The translations under genes were made by a program, and so were the position numbers. The notes under the pieces were generated by a model. It did not search any database. It was not told the DNA's origin and saw only the letters and a list, made by a program, of their open reading frames with translations. Shown here one piece after another: positions 44,491 through 53,553 of a DNA stretch of 64,000 nt. Numbering within the stretch: the first letter of the stretch is position 1; each line of letters opens with the position of its first letter. Origin of the DNA: Plazaster borealis (lineage: Eukaryota > Echinodermata > Asteroidea > Forcipulatida > Labidiasteridae); assembly GCA_021014325.1 (NCBI GenBank), contig CM037460.1, positions 28,288,336 to 28,352,335 of the forward strand. Direction: 5' to 3'.

Positions 44491-45019
44491 TTGTATTTTG
44501 TTCAACCCCTAAGTTATATACTAAAACTATGTAATTACCATAATATGAACAGCTTTTTCCATAAAGTGCAAATAAAAGAGTTCCATAATTGGAAATATGT
44601 TTGTATATTCTAGAGAAGAGAAATATTTGTAATAAATATTTTGATGATGAGAAATAAATGTGTCGTTGATGTGTCGTTGGATTTGTTGCGGGGGGGGGGG
44701 TCCACCAGTCCACCAGTGGGTCATGTAAGATATTTGGGTTCTATGCAAACAACTGGTACAGTTTGGGGTACCATAAGGGAAGGAGACAGAAATAACAATA
44801 ATTTTACCAAATCACATAAGGAACCAAAGAGTCAGCATCCCAATTGTTTAAAATAAAAAAATAAAAATGGGGGGGGGGCATTCAGTTTAAAATTGAACAG
44901 TGATACAAGTGGTTTGTTTTAATCTAGTCGTTTTCAGACATCATAATCTTAAATGAAACATGGATTTCTTTCTATCTGTTGTCACTGTACCGGTATCAAT
45001 TAAAAACATTATCCTGGGG
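44491..45019. other. Spacer with G/C homopolymers
   Basis: G10 at about 44691 and G9 at about 44870 beside AT-rich DNA. No gene seen. Confidence 0.4.
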
Positions 45020-45054
45020 TCATTTCTCTATGGGGCCACCAAGGCCCCCCCACG

Positions 45055-45265
45055 CTGGGCACAAGCACATGATGAATATAGCCATATCCCGGGTCCACAG
45101 CACCCTAGTACTGCGGACTGCATCCCCCAAACACTGTGCACAAGCAATGGGTACAGGAATATGACCATATCCCGGGTCCACCACGGCCAATACCATGCAC
45201 AAGCAATGGGTACAGGAATATAACCATATCCCATATCCCTGGTCCACTGTGCACAAGCAATGGGG
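45055..45265. repeat. Tandem repeat with CATATCCCGGGTCCAC units
   Basis: About three and a half imperfect units of 52-60 bp contain 'gcacaagcaatgggtacagg' and 'ccatatcccgggtccac'. Open frames through it on the minus strand are repeat artefacts. Confidence 0.8.
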
Positions 45266-45457
45266 TCGGGGAGGGGGTTACGCCACAAACGCACACCGGT
45301 ATACTGTTTACCTAATTTAGTGATGTAGAATCATAGAGAAAGATAGTGCGACGCAAAAAACAATGTGACAGACAAAAATCCGACTGAAAAAAGTCTGAAT
45401 AAACGGTGGCTCATAATGGAACATACGCAAGGCCGTTGCTGACCTGCAAGGCCGTTG
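45266..45457. other. Left flank of the Polinton-like element
   Basis: Contains a short direct duplication 'gcaaggccgttg' (45428, 45446). Its second copy supplies the CGTTG target site at 45453-45457. Confidence 0.6.
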
Positions 45458-45780
45458 AGTAGTATGAACTATGGGGGTTCTGGACCACCTACCCGTGCTC
45501 TTTTGGGTTGGGGTATATATCAACAGAGCACATGGGGTTGGGGTATATATCAATAGAGCACATGGGGGTTCTGGACCACCTTGCTTTGGGGTATATACAA
45601 ATAGAGCACATGGGGTTTGCTCCCAGCTTTTTTGATAGGGCTCGCCCCGCTCTCTTGGTGGGCTGCTGGTTCTAGACCACTTTCTAGACATTTTCGTATA
45701 CGAAAATTAGGTTTTAATAGGGCTCGCCCCGCTCTCTTGGCGGGCACGACCCACAGCCAGCAACTCCCAACCTTAACGCC
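45458..45780 (+). repeat. Left terminal inverted repeat
   Basis: 323 bp, itself built of reiterated 'gggttggggtatatatcaa' and 'agagcacatgggg' blocks and two 'agggctcgccccgctctcttgg' segments. It includes the palindrome ATTTTCGTATACGAAAAT (45692-45709). The right repeat has an extra 40 bp or so near the middle. Confidence 0.92.
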
Positions 45781-45827
45781 TCATTTGGTATATACAATTA
45801 GACATATATACCGCACCTGTATACACG

Positions 45828-46013
45828 ATGGAGTGTGATAAGTGCCACCGATTTTTTAAGAGGTACTACAACCTGAAGAGACACCTGGAGAACCGTAAGA
45901 CACCTTGCTTACAAGAACCCCGGCAATACATATGTGTGGATTGTGGTGGGGAGCTGAGCTGCAGCTTCTCCTTGATTTGCCCGGCACAGCGCAGAACAAA
46001 GGCTGTGATATAA
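45828..46013 (+). CDS. C2H2-type zinc-finger small protein
   Basis: 61 residues beginning MECDKCHRFFKRYYNLKRH. The C-x2-C then H-x(n)-C/H layout is a single C2H2-like finger at the extreme N-terminus, with a second CxxC (CVDCGG) further on. It starts just inside the left terminal repeat. The right repeat also carries the first codons (ATGGAGTGT) of the same ORF, truncated. The likely role is DNA binding near the element ends; this is inference. It may be C-terminally truncated, as a palindrome (46012-46031) overlaps its stop. Confidence 0.6.
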   Translation: MECDKCHRFFKRYYNLKRHLENRKTPCLQEPRQYICVDCGGELSCSFSLICPAQRRTKAVI

Positions 46014-46075
46014 CTTTCGTCTACAAAAGTTGAACACGAGCTAAGAGCTGTGACAACACCAACGAAAACTGTTGT

Positions 46076-46306
46076 TTAGCTTTTTTCTTGAGATAAGTAC
46101 CTATGTCTTATTTTATCTCGGCCACAGTTTCGACATAGCTGTATTTCACTCTGAACCCCAGTACCACAAGATTTACAGGGTATTGAAATCTTTCTGCCTT
46201 TACGAATCTTTACTAAGTGGTACTTACAATATTTACCGCAGCAGCTCCTATTACAGAGATCAACTTCACCAACTTTAACCCAAGCACAAACATTGTGTCC
46301 TTTCAT
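46076..46306 (-). CDS. Small zinc-ribbon-like Cys-rich protein
   Basis: 76 residues with cysteines arranged as NRSCCGKYCKYH, then PCKSCG and LCRNCGRD, i.e. two CxxC knuckles after a C-x4-C/H group, and a basic C-terminus. It is intact and convergent with the zinc-finger ORF to its left. It looks like a nucleic-acid or protein-binding zinc module of the element. Family not named. Confidence 0.65.
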   Translation of the reverse strand: MKGHNVCAWVKVGEVDLCNRSCCGKYCKYHLVKIRKGRKISIPCKSCGTGVQSEIQLCRNCGRDKIRHRYLSQEKS

Positions 46307-46555
46307 TTCGCAGATTGAATATCTCAGGTATGCATTTATGTCTAAATGGTTTTTATCATTAGGGAACCCCCAATTTATTGCGCAATATGCATGGGAAATT
46401 CCCTAAGTTTTGTAAAATGAACACTTCAATTAGAGATATGTGTGTTGTAGGTTATGCTATCACCAGCAAACCTCGTGCCCTCTACTGTTGGTTTTTGTGT
46501 GTTAATGACTCTCTATTAGAGAAATACGTCGTAGCTTATACTGTAACCAATATAA

Positions 46556-49500
46556 ATGACGAGTACTTCAAAAACGTTTAGAACGGTACAAGACTACCAA
46601 AATGAGATTCTAGAGCAGTTTGAATATAAAGAGACGGATGAGCTAGTCTTTAGGCAGACCCCACGGGTGATCGGGAAATATCTGCGGGGTTGGCAGATGG
46701 TTGTGCCCAAAGGGCATCTCCTTAGCGCAGACCCCAGAGCCTTTCTGGACGACGTGCGCTCTCAGATTTACCAAAAACTTGAGGAAGAGCTTAAAGCTTT
46801 TAACGGTATTAAGTTTCAGCTGGCTCTCAAGCTTCAACTTCGGAAAGACAACCCTGATGGGAGTGAGGAATACACTGATCCCGTGCTCCGCCACAAACAA
46901 GAGTCTGTTTTGCAGGCTAACGATATTAATGATGCACTAGACAGGGCCTTTCCCCGCATCCAGGAGACGCTTGAAAAATTTACTCAAAGAGGCTCGGGGT
47001 GGACGGTTGACCACGTAGAGATGCTGTGGCTTGACATTGCTCGGTACCAGCCCTTGAGAGGCGGCTCATACATTCCACTACCCGCAGCGGTGAAAAGCAA
47101 GAAGGCGGTCATCAACGTGAAGAACAATGATGATCACTGCCTGAGATGGTCCTTACGGTCTGCTCTCTTCCCGCCAGAGCCCACACGGATAGGCCTTCCC
47201 AATATCCCACTGATGATGGCCTAGACTTCACGGGGATCGAGGCTCCTACTCCCTACTCTCAGATCCTGAAGGTTGAAAAACAAAACAACCTAGCTATCAA
47301 CATATTTGGCTGGGATAAGGGTGTTATCGTTCACGGGCTAAGCAAAAAGCCCATGGACATGCCCAGGATTAACCTCTTGCTGATCGAGAAGGCAGGCAAG
47401 TTTCACTACACCTGGGTCAAAAACCTAAACCGTCTTCTCTACCAAGAAAACAAGCACCGGGAGCGTACGCACTTTTGTGAGAGATGTCTCCATGGGTACT
47501 CGAGAGAAGACCTCCTAGAAGCTCACAAGCCTGAATGTTGTGGGATCGGTCAGACGGCGGTGAGGGTAGAGATGCCAGAAGAGGGAAAAAATAAGCTGAC
47601 CTTTCAAAACCACCACAAGCAGTTTCCCGCCCCTTTCATCATCTACGCCGACCTTGAGGCTCTAACTACAAAGGTAGAGGGGCCCGAGCTGGACCCCACG
47701 AAGAGCAACACTCGGAAGACGCAGCACCACGAGGCTTGTGGCTATTGCTATATAGTCGTTCGCTGCGATGGACGGACAAAAACACCTGTAGAATACCGTG
47801 GACACGACGCGGCGGAGCACTTCTTAAAAGCGATCCAGTATGAGGAGCGAAAGATCAAGGAGGTGCTAGCCAACCCTAAAGCAATGAAGATGACCGCTAA
47901 TGACCGGCGAGCCTTTAAGGCAGCCACCACCTGCCACGTGTGTGAGAAGCCACTTGAGGGAGATACTGTCCGCGACCACTGTCATATCACTGGAAAATTC
48001 AGAGGTGCTGCACACAACGCTTGCAACTTGAAGCTGCGCATGAGCCCTAAAACCACAACCATACCTGTGGTCTTCCACAATTTGCGGGGCTACGATTCTC
48101 ACCTCCTGATGCAGGCTATTTCCAAGGTAGAGGGTAAGATTTCTTGCATCCCGAACAACACCGAGAAATACATTAGCTTCTCCCTCGGTCAGCTCCGATT
48201 TATTGACAGCGTCCAGTTCTTGCCGTCCTCTCTTGACGAATTAGTAGCAGCCAACCTGCCCGAGGCTTTCCAAATAACGGGCCAGTACGAGCCATGTAAA
48301 GAAAGGCGCAATCTTTTGTTGCGCAAGGGCGTCTACCCGTACGAGTACATGGACTCTTGGGAAAGGTTTGCAGAGCCAGGTCTCCCTCCGAAGGAAGCCT
48401 TCTACAGCAAGCTGAAAGACGAGTACATTAGCGAGGCCGACTACGTTCATGCACAAAGGTGTGGGAGACCTTTAGATGCCACACTATGGGAGACTACCAC
48501 GACCTCTACAACCGCACAGATGTGCTCCTTTTGGCAGATGTCTTCGAGACTTTCCGGAAGACCTGCATGCGGCAGTACGGCTTGGACCCCGCACATTACT
48601 ACACCAGTCCTGGCCTCTCTTGGGACGCGTTGCTCAAAAAGACGGGTGTAGAACTCAAACTGCTCACAGACTATGACCAGCACCTTTTCATCGAGAAGGG
48701 GATGCGAGGTGGTATCTCCATGGTATCTAAGCGCTTTGCGAGAGCTAACAACCCTTTGGTTAAGGGCTTTAACCCCTCCGAGCCGAACAGGTACATTTCT
48801 TACCTGGATGCTAACAACCTATATGGGTGGGCAATGAGCCAGTCGCTGCCTACAGGCGGCTTTGAGTGGGTGGAGGAGCTGTTGTCTACAAAAGTTTTAA
48901 AGGAGCATCCGGCAGACAGCCCAGAGGGCTACATCTTGGAGGTAGACTTAGAGTACCCTGTAGAGCTCCACGACGCACACAACGCCTATCCGTTAGCGCC
49001 AGAGCGCATGGTCGTTCAGAGAGAGTGGATGTCCGAGTATCAGCACAAACTTCAATCAAACTTTTCTACAGAAAAGTTTTCAGGCAAAAGATTAGTTTCA
49101 ACAGAGGTTGAAAAGCTGGTACCCAATCTCCGTGATAAAGAACGATATGTGCTACACTATCGCAACCTACAGCTGTACCTCTCTCTCGGCATGCGCTTGA
49201 AGAAGATCCATCGGGCTCTTCGCTTTGAGCAGAGCCCTTGGATGGAACCCTACATCCGGATGAACACGGAGCACCGGAAGGAGGCAACCAGCAACTTCGA
49301 AAAGAACCTCTACAAACTCATGAACAATAGTGTATTTGGGAAAACAATGGAGAACCTACGCAAGCGGGTCGACGTTAAGCTGGTGCGCAGTGATGAAGAA
49401 GATAAGCTAAGGAGACTTATTGCCAGCCCGGCCTTTGCTCGGGCAAACATCTTTGATGACAACCTCGCGGCGATCCAGGTTCATAAGAGCCGCCTGGTAC

Positions 49501-50097
49501 TCAACCGGCCCGCCTACGTGGGTATGAGCATACTCGACCTTTCGAAGCACCTTATGTACGACTTCTACTATAATCAGATAAAGGCTCGGTATGGTGATCG
49601 GTGTCAGCTCCTTTACACAGACACAGACTCTCTCCTCTTGATATCCAAACCGAGGATGTGTACAAAGACATAGCCGAAGACCAGAACCTCTACGACACAT
49701 CTGACTACCCCAAAGAGCACTACCTCCACAACACGGTAAACAAGAAGGTATTGGGAAAGATGAAGGACGAGTGCGCCGGGCGCCCCATCGCCGAGTATGT
49801 GGGGCTGCGGCCTAAGATGTACTCTATCTTCGAGGCTGGCGGGAATAACATCAAAAAAGCCAAAGGTGTGAAAAAGTCTGTTGTGAAGAAACAAATTCGA
49901 CATGAGCAGTATAAAGAGGCTCTATCACAAAAAAGACCTTCCGCCACGGGATGGATGTGCTGCGTTCTGAGAGACATAGAATTTACGGTCAGCGTCTGAT
50001 CAAGGTATCACTCTCCCCCTTGGACACAAAGAGGTGGATAGCTGAAGACGGTGTCACCACACTAGCCTATGGGCACAAAGATATTATGCCTGCATAA
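46556..50097 (+). pseudogene. polB: Family B DNA polymerase of the Polinton-like element, frameshifted, with HNH module
   Basis: Four open segments (46556-47224, about 47190-48470, 48459-49673, about 49640-50097) follow one another in different frames. The order of motifs is complete. Exo I YADLEA lies at 47641, and an endonuclease VII-like HNH module (CHVCEKPL ... DHCH ... HNACN) at 47929-48042. Exo II NLRGYDSH is at 48080 and Exo III YHDLYNRTD at 48495. Palm motif A LDANNLYGWAM is at 48803, motif B NNSVFGKT at 49322 and motif C YTDTDS at 49614-49631. All catalytic aspartates remain, so breaks came after loss of selection or are assembly errors. Protein-primed replication is expected for the group. 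An in-frame palindrome pair (49058-49095) lies between motifs A and B. Confidence 0.9.
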
Positions 50098-50098
50098 A

Positions 50099-50150
50099 AA
50101 CTAATCTTTTGCCTGCAAAGATTATCTTTTGCTTGCAAAGATTAGTTTAG
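50099..50150. terminator. Palindrome pair between polymerase and integrase
   Basis: Two type-II palindromes (CTAATCTTTTGCCTGC AAAGATTA then ATCTTTTGCTTGCAAAGATTAG) fill the convergent gap. The position between two gene ends suggests a transcription-end or mRNA 3'-hairpin role. This is inference. Confidence 0.35.
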
Positions 50151-50154
50151 TTTA

Positions 50155-51172
50155 TCAACGAGATTGTTTAAGCAAAAGTTTAACAGGTGGCACCTGGGTG
50201 TTGGGAGGCACCACAAGAAGCTCTTCTCGTACAAACCCACGAGCTGGTACCCCACGATCTTTCATAAGATAATAAAGAACAGGCTCTCCGGGTTTAGTGA
50301 CTGAACGCCCAAGCCGGTGCACCCGGAGGGACCATACTGGGTCAGTTGCGCGACGACGCCCACCTTCTAGCTCACCTGGCTGGTAGAGGTACCGAACGCC
50401 CACGCCCGAGGGGAGCTTTTGCTCGTTGAGACCAACAGGACGGTCTGCAATGGTAGAGGGCTTTTGTTTTACCGATTTTGCCTTGATGGCTTCTGAGGGC
50501 TTTTTCCGTCAATCTGGTAACCTCTGTGTTCAGAGCTAAGACAACGGCGGGAAGTCGTGCTACCCACTCAGTTGACCTCTCATCATCTGGGAGACGCAGC
50601 TCTACCGCATACTGATGCCCAAAGAGCTTTTCTGCTAGAGTTCGGTTGAATCTTTCCACGATGCCCTGCGCTCGATGCAAATCTTTTTCACCCCGTCGGA
50701 CTTTGACACCATGTTTCTCCAGAGTTTGGGATACGGAGCCCATAAACTCACGCCCAGGGTCAACCTGCAGCACCTTCGGCCACTTTAAAGGTCCCCGCTT
50801 GTAAATGCGGGACAAAGCAGTAGCCACCTCGGTGGATTCCTTTGAAGTCAGTGGTTCAGCTTCTTTGTAGCGGCTGGCAACATCAACCACAGTCAGGGCG
50901 TATTTGTAAATCTTTCGGCCCCTGGGCAGGCGATCGTGTGGAAGAAACAATAGGTCAGCTTGGTGGACTTCATTAGGCACTGAAATATCAAATTTTGGGC
51001 GAGGCACATGGCGAGGGGCTGGGAGATATATCTGCCATATAGCTTGTCTCTTGAGCCAATCTTTACTCACATCTTGAGTGACTTTTGCAGCCTCGGCTAG
51101 TTTTTGTATGGCCGCAAGTCCCTTCCAGTATCCTTGGGGGCTGTAGTACAATGCAGACAGTTTAGTATCCAT
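50155..51172 (-). pseudogene. int: Retroviral-type integrase (rve core), one frameshift
   Basis: The N-terminal 250 codons from 51172 carry LYYSPQGYWKG at residue 9, then the core with catalytic D73 (HQADLLFLP), D138 (LQVDPGREF) and E173 (GIVERFNR). A frameshift near 50510 moves the C-terminal domain (GVRYLYQPGELEGG, VYxV-like LYYLMKDRGVPARG, LLVVP) to the frame ending at 50155. The protein would cut and join the element ends, consistent with the 5-bp duplication. It is oriented convergent to the polymerase, with a double palindrome (50099-50150) in the 57-bp gap. Confidence 0.9.
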
Positions 51173-51415
51173 ATAAGTTTACGCCTGCAAAAGTCTAACT
51201 AAACTTTTCTGAAGAAAAGTTTTTTTTACAATCAAAAGATTATCTGTAGAAAAAAAATCTTTTGCCTGCAAAGATTAGTTTGTGATTGCAAAAAATAACT
51301 GAACTAAACCTAATCAAACTTTTCTACAGAAAAGTTTTCAAGCAAAAGATAATCTTTTGCAGGCAAAAGATTAGTTTACTTAACAATCCAAACTTTCGTC
51401 TACGAAAGTTTATAG
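51173..51415. repeat. Palindrome cluster upstream of integrase
   Basis: At least five palindromes of both types occur: AAACTTTTC...GAAAAGTTT at 51207-51229 and 51321-51343, ATCTTTTGC...GCAAAGAT at 51268-51286, AATCTTTTGCAGGCAAAAGATT at 51352-51373, and AAACTTTCGTCTACGAAAGTTT at 51391-51412. The last overlaps the stop end of the neighbouring ORF. The whole 240-bp spacer is made of them. Confidence 0.9.
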
Positions 51416-51846
51416 GCTGCGAAGGAAGTAACTCCAAGCCCCATGATAACGAAAGCAATTTCGCGATCACGTTGCTCTGGGGACGGCAAGTAGAAATCTG
51501 AGAGTTTGGGTTTTGGTTCTTCTAGCGTGGGGGCCATTGAATCACTGCCAAACTTTTCTGTAGAAAAGTTTATAAGATTGTACTGGCGAATAGCTTCATC
51601 AACATTGCGGAAAGTGTGCACGGCATGTCCTTGGCGGCGAAGCTCTTCATTAATCCAGTCTAGGCGTTCGGCCCTCTTGCGTGACCATTCAGACTGCGCA
51701 GCTTGAAGTTGTTCTACAGCCTTGTCATGTCTTTTTCGCTCTTCATCGGCACCTGGATCACGCATCATCGAGAACAGAAAATTTGACCCAGAGAACGCAA
51801 GTGCGTTCACGACCGCTCCGCCAACAAGCATTACAATAGAAGCCAT
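51400..51846 (-). CDS. Small two-helix membrane protein of the Polinton-like element
   Basis: From the chosen ATG at 51846 the product is 148 residues. An N-terminal hydrophobic segment (MASIVMLVGGAVVNALAFSG) is followed by a long charged helix (residues about 35-75, rich in Glu/Arg/Lys). A Pro-rich part (PKPKLSDFYLPSPEQ) and a C-terminal hydrophobic helix (AFVIMGLGVTSFAAYKL) complete it. An upstream ATG at 51885 would add residues translated from a palindrome and is less likely. A palindrome at 51548-51571 is in frame and encodes NFSTEKF. The function may be a minor virion or membrane protein; unproven. Confidence 0.6.
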   Translation of the reverse strand: MASIVMLVGGAVVNALAFSGSNFLFSMMRDPGADEERKRHDKAVEQLQAAQSEWSRKRAERLDWINEELRRQGHAVHTFRNVDEAIRQYNLINFSTEKFGSDSMAPTLEEPKPKLSDFYLPSPEQRDREIAFVIMGLGVTSFAAYKLS

Positions 51847-51945
51847 CAAACTTAAACTTTTGTAGACAAAAGTTTTTGTAGACAAAAGATTAGTTTAACT
51901 TATATTTGTATAATCTTTTGTATTCAAAAGAGAAAACTTATACAT
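51847..51945. repeat. Palindromes upstream of the small membrane protein gene
   Basis: AAACTTTTGTAGACAAAAGTTT (51854-51875) runs directly into TTTGTAGACAAAAGATTAG, a hybrid of both palindrome types. TAATCTTTTGTATTCAAAAGA follows further on. They occupy the probable promoter. Confidence 0.8.
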
Positions 51946-52205
51946 CTTTACTTTAATATGTCTGCAGGAGTATCCTGCTTGACAAGCATGTCTTTAGTGG
52001 CCATAGCTAGGCCAACATCTAGTATGACCATGCCAACATCATACGGCGCAAAGTCTAACTTTGGCGTAACACCTTTATGATTTTTTACCAAGAGTAGCGT
52101 ATCCCACGGCAAGTCCACTTACTACGGCGGAGTGGTACACCAAATTAGCAAGCTGTTTACCATCAGTACTGGGGTAGTCATTTTTGTTATGCAAGTAGGA
52201 GATTA
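51946..52205. other. Spacer with degraded coding sequence, none supported
   Basis: 260 bp without a convincing frame. A short minus-strand hydrophobic stretch is possible, but no start and end can be defined. Confidence 0.4.
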
Positions 52206-52691
52206 TTATTGCATATAATGAGGATTAGTTTGTTTGTCTAATATGTTTGTCTTTGATTTTTGAGATACATTTGGTAATTGTTTTGCAGGCGTATACGAAA
52301 ACTTAGCATATACCACAGCTCCAACAGCTATAACAGCCCCTGCAAGGAGCAAACAATCTTTTGCCTGCAAAAGATTATCTTTTGCAGGCAAAAGATTAGT
52401 TTCTGATTGCGATGAGATTTCACTTTTATGTTTGCGGTCTTTTGTAGATGAAGGATTAAGATTATCTTCAGACTTGAGACTCTGTTTGGCCTTTCGCAGC
52501 TGCTCTTTCAGCGCTTCTTGTTTTGCTTTTCTAGCTGCTGCACCTTTGCGGCCAGCCTCAACTTTCTGTGGATCTTTATTAGTCACTCTCTTGACTTTTA
52601 ACTGCGTCGATGTCGTCTCTAGGTCTTGCGCTGCTGTCATCTCCAGAGCTTGTGCTGCTTCTGTCGATGTCGTTTCCAAGTTTTCTGTCAT
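52206..52691 (-). CDS. Basic, Ala/Lys-rich protein with one membrane segment
   Basis: 161 residues: Thr/Glu-rich N-terminus, then KDPQKVEAGRKGAAARKAKQ and a basic helix (residues about 40-72). Next come a Ser/Lys linker, a palindrome-encoded stretch NLLPAKDNLLQAKDCLLLAG, and a hydrophobic helix GAVIAVGAVVYAKF. The basic region suggests nucleic-acid binding; the helix suggests membrane attachment. The palindrome pair at 52354-52400 is translated in frame without a stop. It overlaps the end of the next gene by 113 nt in another frame. Confidence 0.55.
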   Translation of the reverse strand: MTENLETTSTEAAQALEMTAAQDLETTSTQLKVKRVTNKDPQKVEAGRKGAAARKAKQEALKEQLRKAKQSLKSEDNLNPSSTKDRKHKSEISSQSETNLLPAKDNLLQAKDCLLLAGAVIAVGAVVYAKFSYTPAKQLPNVSQKSKTNILDKQTNPHYMQ

Positions 52692-53031
52692 CTAAACTTT
52701 CGTGTACGAAAGTTTTACTTATACTCGTATAAGTTTTGTCTTTAAATTGACAGTGCTTAGCAGTTGTCATCGCTGCTGTAAGCGGGGCTAAGTACATACC
52801 ATAGCGATAATACAGCTCGCAGCAGGCTGTCGTCAGCGCATGTCCGACAAAGGGGTCCTCCTCGAGGTCTATGACGAGCTGAGGCTTATTTTCGGGTGGA
52901 ATTGGTAGAAATGTGCTAGCCGCTAGTGCATACATCTGCAGCGCAGACGCCCCGAGAGTTTTTGTCATTGAGGCCCCTAGTCGTGCCTCATAGCGGCTAT
53001 AGTGCTTAGAAATCTCGTCATCACTCATCAC
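52579..53031 (-). CDS. Small protein with central hydrophobic region
   Basis: 150 residues from ATG 53031 (a second ATG follows at once). Residues about 20-45 (TLGASALQMYALAASTFLPI) and 65-95 (HALTTACCELYYRYGMYLAP) are helical and apolar. A palindrome (AAACTTTCGTGTACGAAAGTTT, 52692-52713) is translated as KTFVHESL near residue 108. The tail beyond it, in a second frame over the neighbouring gene, may be an extension created by the palindrome. Function unknown. Confidence 0.5.
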   Translation of the reverse strand: MMSDDEISKHYSRYEARLGASMTKTLGASALQMYALAASTFLPIPPENKPQLVIDLEEDPFVGHALTTACCELYYRYGMYLAPLTAAMTTAKHCQFKDKTYTSISKTFVHESLDDRKLGNDIDRSSTSSGDDSSARPRDDIDAVKSQESD

Positions 53032-53060
53032 ATCAAGTTGTGCAAGGGTTAGTCGGGTTC

Positions 53061-53288
53061 CTATGTATTTTTGGGCTGTGCTCTAGCCACAATTGCCGCC
53101 AGCCGGGTCCGTTTTTGTTCTTGCAAACGATCCAAACTTTTGTAATCTTTTGCTGGCAAATCTTTTGTAGACGAGGTGCAGCTCAAACTTTTGTCTACAA
53201 AAGTTTTGTTTAGCGTCGAGACGGTGGTATCGGTGCTTTCATCGGGAACCTCTTGCAACAATTGGTTGATCAAATCATCACAATCCAT
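53061..53288 (-). CDS. Small acidic protein with palindrome-encoded insert
   Basis: From ATG 53288 the product is 75 residues (MDCDDLINQLLQEVPDEST...), with a basic C-terminal helix (LQEQKRTRLAAIVARAQ). The middle is made almost wholly of palindrome translations (KTFVDKSL at 53184-53206, DLPAKDYKSL at about 53132-53165). An upstream ATG at 53324 reads through another palindrome and is not preferred. Function unknown. Confidence 0.5.
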   Translation of the reverse strand: MDCDDLINQLLQEVPDESTDTTVSTLNKTFVDKSLSCTSSTKDLPAKDYKSLDRLQEQKRTRLAAIVARAQPKNT

Positions 53289-53553
53289 AATCTTCTGTGA
53301 GCAAAAGATTACTTTTGAGATCAAACTTATACTCTGTATAAGTTTATGCGCATGAGTCTAACATACTTGACAAACATCACAAGAACTACTGCCAGATGTA
53401 TAGTTTGTATGGCTAGCTGTGTTTGCTCCCACATAGAACTTTAGTTTAGCAAGCTATTAAGCTATGTTAACAACTGATAAGCAACCGGCTGAGCAGTCTT
53501 TATTAAACCTTGGCGAGTGTTCAATATAAGTAAAGCCAACCTTTGTATTCAAT

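Noticed and set aside
45020..45296. Cys-rich repeat proteins on the minus strand
   Set aside because: They come from the tandem CATATCCCGGGTCCAC repeat, open in several frames.
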